From contig JASEIO010000054.1 of NCBI GenBank assembly GCA_030017475.1, positions 1 through 7,240 on the forward strand: a stretch of 7,240 bases of DNA, written 5' to 3'. Position 1 is the first letter of the stretch. Each line of letters opens with the position of its first letter. This DNA is from a bacterium (lineage in GTDB: Bacteria; UBA9089; JASEIO01). Of the stretch, positions 1 to 6,095 are shown piece after piece. The position numbers and the translations under genes were made by a program. Under the pieces are notes generated by a model. That model was not told the origin of the DNA. It ran no database searches and saw only the letters and a list, made by a program, of their open reading frames with translations.

Positions 1-32
1 CTCATCTCTCCTATACAGCAGTCTTAATCTCC

Positions 33-157
33 TCAAGATAATTTTTTAAAAAACCTGCATTTTTTGCCGAACACGTTCCGCACTGGTAAACAGGATTCTT
101 ATATCGGAGTTATAACTTTAAGGTCTCTGTAGTTAAATTTTGTAAAAATTATCTTGA
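33..157. repeat. 14-bp perfect inverted repeat, arms 97 bp apart, in the leader of the glycosylase gene
   Basis: The left arm at 33-46 (TCAAGATAATTTTT) is the exact reverse complement of the right arm at 144-157 (AAAAATTATCTTGA). Pairing does not extend inward or outward. The right arm overlaps the -35 hexamer of the glycosylase promoter (154-159). The spacer has a smaller imperfect palindrome at 66-81 (GAAC-AC-GTTC core with GC flanks). I see no transposase and no clear target-site duplication, so calling it a MITE remnant would be a guess. A DNA-binding or looping site is the alternative. The repeat is a direct observation; its function is unknown. Confidence 0.6.
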
Positions 158-181
158 AAAAGGATGGTAATTAAATATAAT
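154..181 (+). promoter_or_regulatory. Sigma-70-type promoter of the uracil-DNA glycosylase gene, predicted leaderless
   Basis: A -35 box TTGAAA (154-159) is followed by a 16-bp spacer and a perfect -10 box TATAAT (176-181). Only eight bases separate the -10 box from the ATG at 190, so transcription should start within about three bases of the start codon. There is no room for a Shine-Dalgarno site: the only AAGGA-like run (160-164) lies upstream of the -10 box. The boxes are seen directly; the leaderless mRNA is inferred. Confidence 0.75.
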
Positions 182-189
182 AGAATGAA

Positions 190-747
190 ATGGAAAAGGA
201 TTCCTTGGATCAAATCAGAAAATGGATCTCTGGATGTAAAAGGTGTAAACTTCATTCAACAAGAAGGAATATTGTGTTTGGTGTAGGAGATGAAAAGGCC
301 CGTTTAATGCTTATTGGAGAAGCACCAGGTTATGAAGAAGACCGAAAAGGTGAACCCTTTGTTGGTAAAGCAGGACAACTCTTGACCCGGATGTTAGAGG
401 CTATTAACCTCAGTCGAAAGGATGTTTATATTACTAATGTAGTCAAATGCCGTCCACCACAAAATAGAAATCCCACTTTACAAGAGATTTCTGCCTGTAA
501 TCCCTACCTGATTAATCAAATCAAGGCTATTAAACCACGCCTTATCTTAACCTTGGGTAACTTTGCCACTCAAACCTTGCTCGGAAAAAAGGAAGGGATT
601 ACTCGACTTCGAGGAAGGTTCTATAATTACCAAGGTATTAAGCTGCTACCTACTTTTCATCCTTCAGCCTTACTCAGAAACCCAAGTCTTAAGAGATATG
701 CATGGGAGGATTTGAAGTTGATGAGGGGAGAATTAAATTCCTATTGA
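190..747 (+). CDS. Type-4 uracil-DNA glycosylase, [4Fe-4S] enzyme
   Basis: This repair enzyme removes uracil from DNA, leaving an abasic site for base-excision repair in the cytoplasm. The 185-residue product has the usual length of family 4 (about 190-220 residues) and all its landmarks: the uracil-pocket motif GEAPG at 43-47 followed by an EED stretch, the PFVGKAGQLL segment near 57-65, the KCRPPQNRNP segment at 86-95, and the second active-site motif HPSALLR starting at His157. The four expected iron-sulfur ligands are Cys16, Cys19 (CKRC), Cys87 and Cys103. Family 4 was first described in thermophiles but is widespread, so it is only a weak hint of lifestyle. The ATG at 190 is chosen because the protein then begins about 15 residues before the first cysteine pair, as in relatives, and because the -10 box sits just upstream. 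The gene stands alone on its strand and converges on murF, with one base between the stop codons. Confidence 0.95.
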   Translation: MEKDSLDQIRKWISGCKRCKLHSTRRNIVFGVGDEKARLMLIGEAPGYEEDRKGEPFVGKAGQLLTRMLEAINLSRKDVYITNVVKCRPPQNRNPTLQEISACNPYLINQIKAIKPRLILTLGNFATQTLLGKKEGITRLRGRFYNYQGIKLLPTFHPSALLRNPSLKRYAWEDLKLMRGELNSY

Positions 748-748
748 G

Positions 749-2131
749 CTATGTACATCTAACTTGGCATCTCTCCTTTATTTTGGTTATTATTTCCTCA
801 AGCTTCATCTTCCTTGAACCTTTGATTAACACAGTACATGGTTCTTGGATGGATAGGAGAAATTCTGCTATATCTTCGTTAGATAAAAAGGTATAGATGT
901 CTTTTTTAGGGAATCCAGCGATAGATGCTCCTTCAGCGATTGATTTAGATAGATTGCCTACAGTAACTAAGATATCTACCTTGGATGAGGCAACATATTT
1001 CCCTATCTCTAAGTGAGCCACCTTCTCTTTTTCACCTAATTCTAACATATCGCCAAGGATTAAGATCAATTTTCCATCCTTGAAATTGCATATGGTATCT
1101 ATTGCCTTTTTCATTGATTGTGGATTGGCATTATAGGCATCATCTATTATCCTAAGATTTTGGATTTCGATAATTTCACCCCTCATAGATAAAGGTTTGA
1201 AGTGTTCCAATCCTTCCACGATTTCCGAATAATCAATACCAAAAGCCTTGGCACAGGATGTAGCCGCTATTGCATTATAGATATTGTGAATTCCAAAGGT
1301 TTTCATCCTAACCCAATACCTTCCATCAAGCAAGAATTTGGTGCCGTATTTATCCATCTCGATGTTAGAGGCAAAGGTCTTTGCCTTTTTTTCAATTCCA
1401 AAGGTGATTATATCTTTCAAATCCATCCCATCCTTCATTTTGATTATTAATGGGTCATCGGCATTTAATATAGCTATCCCATCTCTTGGCAGGTTTTTTA
1501 TTAAGCAGAACTTTTCATTTGCTATCTTTTCTCGAGTCGAAAGGAATCCAATGTGGGCATCTCCAATGTTTGTGATTAAGCCTATATCTGGATGAGAGAT
1601 CTTGGACAAATCTTCTATTTCACCAATTGCGTTCATCCCCATTTCAATGACTGCAATTTGATGAGCCTTTTCTAAACCAAGAAGTGTTAATGGAACCCCG
1701 ATTTCATTATTATAATTCTTATGGGATTTTAATACACTATATCTCTTAGAAAGGAGGGTAGCTATCATCTCTTTTGTTGTAGTCTTTCCACTTGAACCAG
1801 TAATTCCAATTACCTTAAGCGTAAACCTTTTTCTATAATATTCCGCAATCCTTTGTAAGCATGTGAGTGTATCTTCTACTTTTATAATAACCTTGTCCGT
1901 CTTTTCGTAATCCCCACTTTTTGAAACTATAGCCCCTACTCCACCCTTTCGGAATGAGCTCTTAATAAAATCATGACCATCAAAATTTTCACCTTTTAAT
2001 GCTATAAATAAATCTCCAGGCTTAATAGTCCTTGAATCAATTGAGATGCCCTCTATCCTTTGATCGATAGAACCACTTATTAAAGTACCATTACAGGAAT
2101 TTACTATTTCATTAATCGATAATTGTTCCAT
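749..2131 (-). CDS. murF: UDP-N-acetylmuramoyl-tripeptide--D-alanyl-D-alanine ligase
   Basis: MurF uses ATP to join D-Ala-D-Ala to UDP-MurNAc-tripeptide, completing the cytoplasmic pentapeptide precursor of peptidoglycan. The 460 residues match the family length (E. coli MurF has 452). The N-terminal substrate domain includes SIDSRTIKPGDLFIALKG (30-47). The central ATPase domain carries the P-loop GITGSSGKTTTK (109-120), NNEIGVPLT (141-149), IEMGMN (162-167) and a lysine in ANEK (207) that probably matches the carbamylated lysine of Mur ligases. The C-terminal domain has DDAYNANPQSM (330-340), LGDMLELG (359-366) and LIKGSR (435-440). DAYNANP and LGDMLELG distinguish MurF from MurC, MurD and MurE. 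Its ATG lies 28 bp inside the end of polX in another frame, and an in-frame TAA three codons upstream limits the choice of start. No strong Shine-Dalgarno site is visible, so translation is probably coupled to polX. It is the last gene of the pheT-polX-murF set and is not in a division/cell-wall cluster here. Confidence 0.96.
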   Translation of the reverse strand: MEQLSINEIVNSCNGTLISGSIDQRIEGISIDSRTIKPGDLFIALKGENFDGHDFIKSSFRKGGVGAIVSKSGDYEKTDKVIIKVEDTLTCLQRIAEYYRKRFTLKVIGITGSSGKTTTKEMIATLLSKRYSVLKSHKNYNNEIGVPLTLLGLEKAHQIAVIEMGMNAIGEIEDLSKISHPDIGLITNIGDAHIGFLSTREKIANEKFCLIKNLPRDGIAILNADDPLIIKMKDGMDLKDIITFGIEKKAKTFASNIEMDKYGTKFLLDGRYWVRMKTFGIHNIYNAIAATSCAKAFGIDYSEIVEGLEHFKPLSMRGEIIEIQNLRIIDDAYNANPQSMKKAIDTICNFKDGKLILILGDMLELGEKEKVAHLEIGKYVASSKVDILVTVGNLSKSIAEGASIAGFPKKDIYTFLSNEDIAEFLLSIQEPCTVLIKGSRKMKLEEIITKIKERCQVRCT

Positions 2132-3834
2132 ATCTTCATCTTAAGGAAATCTTCTAATTCATTAAGTGGGTAAGTATTGATTAAATCCAGTTTATTAATC
2201 CAGGCACGTCTTGCAACACCCACTCCTAAGCGTATCATCCATAATTGATCTACGTGATGGGCATCTGTACCAATCGAAAACCTTATCCCTAACTTTTTGG
2301 CCTTTCTGCAGTTTATATCATTTAAATCAAGTCTATCATAATATGCATTTATTTCAAGTAAGGTATTTGTCTCGGCTGCCTTTTCTAAGATCAAATCAAG
2401 ATTTACCCCATAGCCCTCTCGTCCCGAGATCAATCTTCCTGTAGGATGAGCAATTATGTTAACATAGGGATTTTCCATTGCCTTAATCATACGTTCAGTA
2501 ACCTGCTTCCGGAATCCTTGATGTATTGCAGCTATTACTATGTCAAGTTTGGCTAAGATAGAATCAGGGTAGTCAAGGGTTCCATCCTGCTTTATATCCA
2601 CCTCATTCCCAGCCAAGATCTTTATTCCATCTATCCTTTCATTTATCTCCTTTATCTCCTCAATCTGATGTAACAATTGGTCCTCTGATAATCCCCCAGC
2701 ATACTTCACAGACTGAGAATGGTCGCAGATTGCTACAAATTTATATCCTAATTCGCGAGCCTTTATAGCTATCTCTTCTATACTACTTGTCCCATCTGAA
2801 TAGTTTGAATGGATATGCAAATCCCCTAATATATCTTGATAATCTACAAGTTCTGGAAGATTTCCTTCTAAACTTGCCTCTATCTCTCCCCTATCCTCCC
2901 TTAACTCTGGTGGTATCCAAGGTAAACCCAATAAGGAATAGATCTCCTCTTCGGCTTGTCCTCCAAGACGCACCTCCCCTTTAAATATCCCATACTCGTT
3001 TATCTTTAGACCACGGGATTTTGCCATATCCCTCAATTTTATATTATGTGCCTTTGATCCAGTAAAATATTGCAGGGCTGCACCAAAGGATTCCTCTGGA
3101 ACTACCCTTAGGTCAATCTGTATTCCTCCATGGGTTATTATTGAACCTTTTGTTTCACCCGAAACCAAAATCTCTTTAACTTGTGGAAGATGAGTAAACT
3201 GTTCGATTATCCTTCTCCCATCCTTTCCAGCAGTTAAAATGTCAATATCTCCAATTGTCTCTTTCATCCTCCGAAGGGATCCTGCAGGGGCAATTTGCGA
3301 TACTTTGGTTTTCTTTTTTAAATCTTCTATTATCCATTCTACCAAGGGCAAAACTCGACCAAGCAACAATCTTTCCCGCATCACTGAAAGTCTCTCTATC
3401 CCCCTTTTTATATTCTCTACCTTTTTTTCACCTATCTTAGGCAATCTTGCTAACCTGCCATCTTCAATCACCATTTTTAAGTCCTCTAAGTTTTTCACAC
3501 CTAACTCTTTATGAACTAAGGATAAGGTCTTTGAACCCATACCAGGTATATTCATCAGTTCAATCAATGAATCACTCACATCATGGGTTACCTCATCATA
3601 CTTCTTCATCTTACCAGTATGTAAATATTCATCAATCTTCTTCGCTATCCCCTCCCCTACTCCTGGAATTTCTCTTAAACGCCCCATCTTCCAGATATTC
3701 TCTATATCTTCGGTTAAATTCTGGATTATACGGGATGCCTTTCTATATGCATTTATCTTGAATACATTTTCTCCTTTAAATTCTAATACATCTGCCATCC
3801 TTTCGAACATCTCTGAAATTACCTGATTCTTCAT
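2104..3834 (-). CDS. polX: Family X DNA polymerase with C-terminal PHP nuclease domain (PolX)
   Basis: Bacterial PolX fills short DNA gaps during base-excision repair, and its PHP domain adds metal-dependent 3'-5' exonuclease and, in studied members, AP-endonuclease activity. Numbered from the ATG at 3834 the product has 576 residues, close to B. subtilis PolX (570). In order: an N-terminal 8-kDa-like domain (about 1-80) with the helix-hairpin-helix core IPGVGEG; a second one, IPGMGSK, near 96-102; a third (LPKIGEKK) near 131-138; the nucleotidyltransferase motif GSLRRMKETIGDIDIL with catalytic Asp196, Asp198 and a third Asp241 in IQIDL; then the PHP domain from about 335 with LHIH (His340, His342), Asp347, CDHS (His372), NEVD (Glu411), His438, AHPTGR (His463) and TDAHH (Asp524, His526). 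No metal ligand looks lost. A TTG at 3858 would add eight residues. The ATG is preferred because AAGGA lies 10 nt upstream and the family normally begins near MKNQV. The gene follows pheT by 41 bp and overlaps murF. Confidence 0.96.
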   Translation of the reverse strand: MKNQVISEMFERMADVLEFKGENVFKINAYRKASRIIQNLTEDIENIWKMGRLREIPGVGEGIAKKIDEYLHTGKMKKYDEVTHDVSDSLIELMNIPGMGSKTLSLVHKELGVKNLEDLKMVIEDGRLARLPKIGEKKVENIKRGIERLSVMRERLLLGRVLPLVEWIIEDLKKKTKVSQIAPAGSLRRMKETIGDIDILTAGKDGRRIIEQFTHLPQVKEILVSGETKGSIITHGGIQIDLRVVPEESFGAALQYFTGSKAHNIKLRDMAKSRGLKINEYGIFKGEVRLGGQAEEEIYSLLGLPWIPPELREDRGEIEASLEGNLPELVDYQDILGDLHIHSNYSDGTSSIEEIAIKARELGYKFVAICDHSQSVKYAGGLSEDQLLHQIEEIKEINERIDGIKILAGNEVDIKQDGTLDYPDSILAKLDIVIAAIHQGFRKQVTERMIKAMENPYVNIIAHPTGRLISGREGYGVNLDLILEKAAETNTLLEINAYYDRLDLNDINCRKAKKLGIRFSIGTDAHHVDQLWMIRLGVGVARRAWINKLDLINTYPLNELEDFLKMKIWNNYRLMK

Positions 3835-3844
3835 AATATCAAAA

Positions 3845-3849
3845 TCCTT
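3845..3849 (-). promoter_or_regulatory. Ribosome-binding site deciding the polX start
   Basis: On the minus strand AAGGA lies 10 nt before the ATG at 3834. It falls inside the reading frame opened by the TTG at 3858, whose own nearest purine run (AGAGGA) is some 20 nt upstream and too far away. This favours the ATG as the true start. Confidence 0.5.
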
Positions 3850-3875
3850 ATTACTCAAATAATGAGATCTGCGAT

Positions 3876-5936
3876 TTATCCTCTCAGCTTGGCATTCAGT
3901 TTCTCCTCGAGTGCCTTGATGATTTCCGCATGAATCTCATTAACCTCTTCATCTTGCAACGTAGTATTAGGACTTCTATAGGTAATTGAATAAGCCAAAC
4001 TTTTATATCCTGGCTTTATCTGTTCTCCTTCGTAAACATCGAATAGTTCAATATCCTCTATTAGTCTTCCGCTATCCTTGATTACATCTAAGACACAAGC
4101 CGCATCTATATCTTTTCTAATTACAACTGCTATATCTCGAGTAATCGAAGGATATCTCGGAAGTGGTTTATAGGTTCTTTTCAAATTTACTAAGGAGATT
4201 ATTTCTCCCCAATTAAGTTCAAATATATAGACATCTTCGGGAAATCTAAATGCCTCTCTTACCCTTGGATGTAATTCGCCTATAAAACCTAAAACCTTAT
4301 CTTTAACACATAACATACCAGTCTTTCCAGGATGAAGAGAGGGATGGGTTCCTGGACTAAGCCTAAACCCATTCAGTCCCAAATCTATAAGGAGTTTACT
4401 TATAGCCCCTGAGAGATCGTAAAAATTGACCTTTTCCTGAGCCTTTCCCCAATTTCTCTTTTCTCTGTAACCTATAGCTGCACCTGATAAAAATATCTCT
4501 TCCTTTGGTAGATTATTCTCTTCCGTATGCTTAAAGACAGGCCCTATTTCAAATATCTTTAGACTTGACACACCCCTATTTAGATTCCATTTTATTACCT
4601 CTAATAAACCAGGAATAAGTGTAGTTTGAAGGGCTGACTGGGCACTTGACAAAGGATTTGCAAGTTTTATAACACGCCTTGATTCATTGTCCTTTGTAAA
4701 CTGAATCTTATCGAAAACTTGCGGGTCAATGAAGGTATAGGTTATCACTTCATAAAAACCGAAACTTGCAAATAGATCCTTTGCCATTTTTGAAATCTCA
4801 TACTTTCTATTTTTTATATGAGTTAATAGCCTATCTTTAGGTAAAGTGATAGATATCTTTTCATATCCATAGATTCTGGCTATTTCCTCTATTAGATCAA
4901 TCTCTCTTTTTACATCCTGACGGAATGATGGGACCTTGACAATTGAGAATTGAGAATCGAGAGTTGCCACTTTAAATCCTAAACGAGTAAGAAGATTCTC
5001 TATCTCATTTTGAGTTAAATTTGTACCCAATACCTTATTTACCTTATCTATATGTAGTTCGATTGTAACCTCTTCATAAGGTTTACTGCATATATCGATC
5101 ACCCCTTTTATTACCTTTCCCTCACAGATCTCAGATATAAGGTGGGATGCTCGATTTAATGCCTTTACCTGAAGAGTTGGATCAACCATTCTCTCAAACC
5201 TATAAGATGATTCGGTCTGAATTCCAAGTCTCTTAGCTGTTTGTCTTACACTCACAGGATCAAAAAGGGCACTTTCTAACAAGATTATGGATGTCGAAGG
5301 AGTAACCTCTGTATTCGCACCTCCAATAACTCCTGCTATAGCCACAGGTTTACTTGAATCAGCAATTACTAATACATCTTCACCTAATTTATAGGTAATT
5401 CCATCTAAGGCAGTAATCTCTTCTCTTTCAGCCCTTCGAACAATTATTCGACGGTCTCCTATCCTCTCATAGTCAAAGGCATGCATTGGCTGACCAAGTT
5501 CCATCAATACATAATTTGTAATATCCACTACATTATTTATTGGACGAAAACCTGCCTTTTTAAGTTTCTCCCGTAGCCAAGAAGGGGAGTCAGTTATCTT
5601 TACATCCTTAACCACCCTGGCTGTATAGCGAGGACATAAAGATCCATCTTCAACCTCAACCTTAATAAAATCCTTTATATTCTCATCTATCTCATTTACC
5701 TCACAACTCGGGAATTTTAAAGAATTGTTAGTTATTGCCCCAACTTCTCTTGCTATACCTATCATTGAAAGACAATCGCCTCTATTTACAGTCAAATCGA
5801 TTTCCAAAATCGAGTCATCCCCATAAGTTTCTATGCTACCTACCTCTAATCCTAACATGGTTAATCTATCCGCCAATTCCGATACATTTAGCGTAAAATC
5901 AACGTATTCTTTTAGCCAATTATATGAGACTAACAT
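3876..5936 (-). CDS. pheT: Phenylalanyl-tRNA synthetase beta subunit, short form lacking the EMAP-like tRNA-binding domain
   Basis: PheT pairs with PheS in the (alpha-beta)2 enzyme that charges tRNA-Phe; the beta subunit provides editing and tRNA contacts. From the ATG at 5936 the product has 686 residues and opens with the typical MLVSYNWLKEYVDF. After GLEVGSIE (about 31-38) it passes straight to DDSILEIDLTVNRGDCLS (about 40-57). In E. coli or Thermus PheT (about 795 and 785 residues) these two segments are separated by a ~110-residue EMAP/OB-fold domain, which is absent here. The rest is complete: the B3/B4 editing domain (about 100-275) with GQPMHAFD (His152) and LLESALFD (Glu221), which probably match the editing His and Glu of Thermus; the B5 domain (about 287-361) with VPSFRQDVKREIDLIEEIARIYGYE; the catalytic-like core; and a C-terminal FDX-ACB domain (594-686) starting RYPSITRDIAVV. 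A TTG at 5954 would overlap the -10 box, so the ATG is preferred. No pheS lies upstream. Confidence 0.96.
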   Translation of the reverse strand: MLVSYNWLKEYVDFTLNVSELADRLTMLGLEVGSIETYGDDSILEIDLTVNRGDCLSMIGIAREVGAITNNSLKFPSCEVNEIDENIKDFIKVEVEDGSLCPRYTARVVKDVKITDSPSWLREKLKKAGFRPINNVVDITNYVLMELGQPMHAFDYERIGDRRIIVRRAEREEITALDGITYKLGEDVLVIADSSKPVAIAGVIGGANTEVTPSTSIILLESALFDPVSVRQTAKRLGIQTESSYRFERMVDPTLQVKALNRASHLISEICEGKVIKGVIDICSKPYEEVTIELHIDKVNKVLGTNLTQNEIENLLTRLGFKVATLDSQFSIVKVPSFRQDVKREIDLIEEIARIYGYEKISITLPKDRLLTHIKNRKYEISKMAKDLFASFGFYEVITYTFIDPQVFDKIQFTKDNESRRVIKLANPLSSAQSALQTTLIPGLLEVIKWNLNRGVSSLKIFEIGPVFKHTEENNLPKEEIFLSGAAIGYREKRNWGKAQEKVNFYDLSGAISKLLIDLGLNGFRLSPGTHPSLHPGKTGMLCVKDKVLGFIGELHPRVREAFRFPEDVYIFELNWGEIISLVNLKRTYKPLPRYPSITRDIAVVIRKDIDAACVLDVIKDSGRLIEDIELFDVYEGEQIKPGYKSLAYSITYRSPNTTLQDEEVNEIHAEIIKALEEKLNAKLRG
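4942..4962. repeat. Three tandem copies of a 7-bp unit inside pheT
   Basis: On the plus strand ATTGAGA, ATTGAGA and ATCGAGA follow each other without a gap; the third copy has one mismatch. They encode part of LDSQFSIV within the B5 domain of PheT. A seven-base unit is not a multiple of three, so gain or loss of a copy would shift the frame of an essential gene. The array is short and may be chance. Confidence 0.6.
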
Positions 5937-5942
5937 GTCTAC

Positions 5943-5971
5943 ATTATAATGCAAAGATATTTAAGATGCAA
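5943..5971 (-). promoter_or_regulatory. Sigma-70-type promoter of the pheT-polX-murF set, predicted leaderless
   Basis: Read on the minus strand, TTGCAT (5966-5971) is followed by a 17-bp spacer and a perfect TATAAT (5943-5948). Six bases (GTAGAC) then lead to the pheT ATG, so the A of that ATG is seven bases after the -10 box, where transcription would be expected to begin. No Shine-Dalgarno-like sequence precedes either possible start. The -35 box matches the consensus only in its first three bases. The boxes are seen directly; the start site is inferred. Confidence 0.7.
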
Positions 5972-5988
5972 GAAATTTTTCGAGACGG

Positions 5989-6004
5989 TTCACTTTAGTG
6001 TGAA
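5989..6004. promoter_or_regulatory. Dyad TTCAC-N6-GTGAA upstream of the pheT promoter
   Basis: A 5-bp perfect dyad with a six-base spacer is centred about 60 bp upstream of the predicted pheT transcription start, a usual distance for an activator site. It does not match an operator I can name, and no T-rich run follows it that would make it a terminator. A dyad this short could be chance. Confidence 0.25.
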
Positions 6005-6095
6005 GGCTTGAAAAATGGAGATTAGGGTTTGGAAATTTGTAGAGATGATGAAACGAAGAGACAAAGTCTTCGATATATTGGACGTTTATTTGTAA

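Noticed and set aside
66-81. LexA-box-like palindrome GAAC-AC-GTTC in front of a DNA repair gene
   Set aside because: The Gram-positive LexA site needs four bases between GAAC and GTTC. Here there are two, and the site is about 75 bp upstream of the -35 box.
702-896. Plus-strand open frame of 64 codons downstream of the glycosylase gene
   Set aside because: It overlaps the glycosylase end in another frame and lies antisense to murF. No start signals or protein-like motifs.
1202-1595. Two plus-strand open frames opposite murF
   Set aside because: Antisense to conserved MurF ATPase-domain sequence, with no recognisable protein features.
3239-3761. Three overlapping plus-strand open frames (61-104 codons) opposite polX
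   Set aside because: They are antisense to the conserved HhH and nucleotidyltransferase region of PolX and rich in Ser, Leu and Phe as expected for a shadow. No ribosome-binding site.
3835-3858. TTG at 3858 as the polX start
   Set aside because: It lacks a properly spaced ribosome-binding site, whereas the ATG at 3834 has AAGGA upstream and fits the family N-terminus.
6054-6072. Hairpin CGAAGA / TCTTCG (7-base loop) downstream of the membrane-protein gene as an intrinsic terminator
   Set aside because: The stem is only 6 bp with modest GC content, and on the minus strand it is followed by TTTCATC, not a run of T. Too weak to call.
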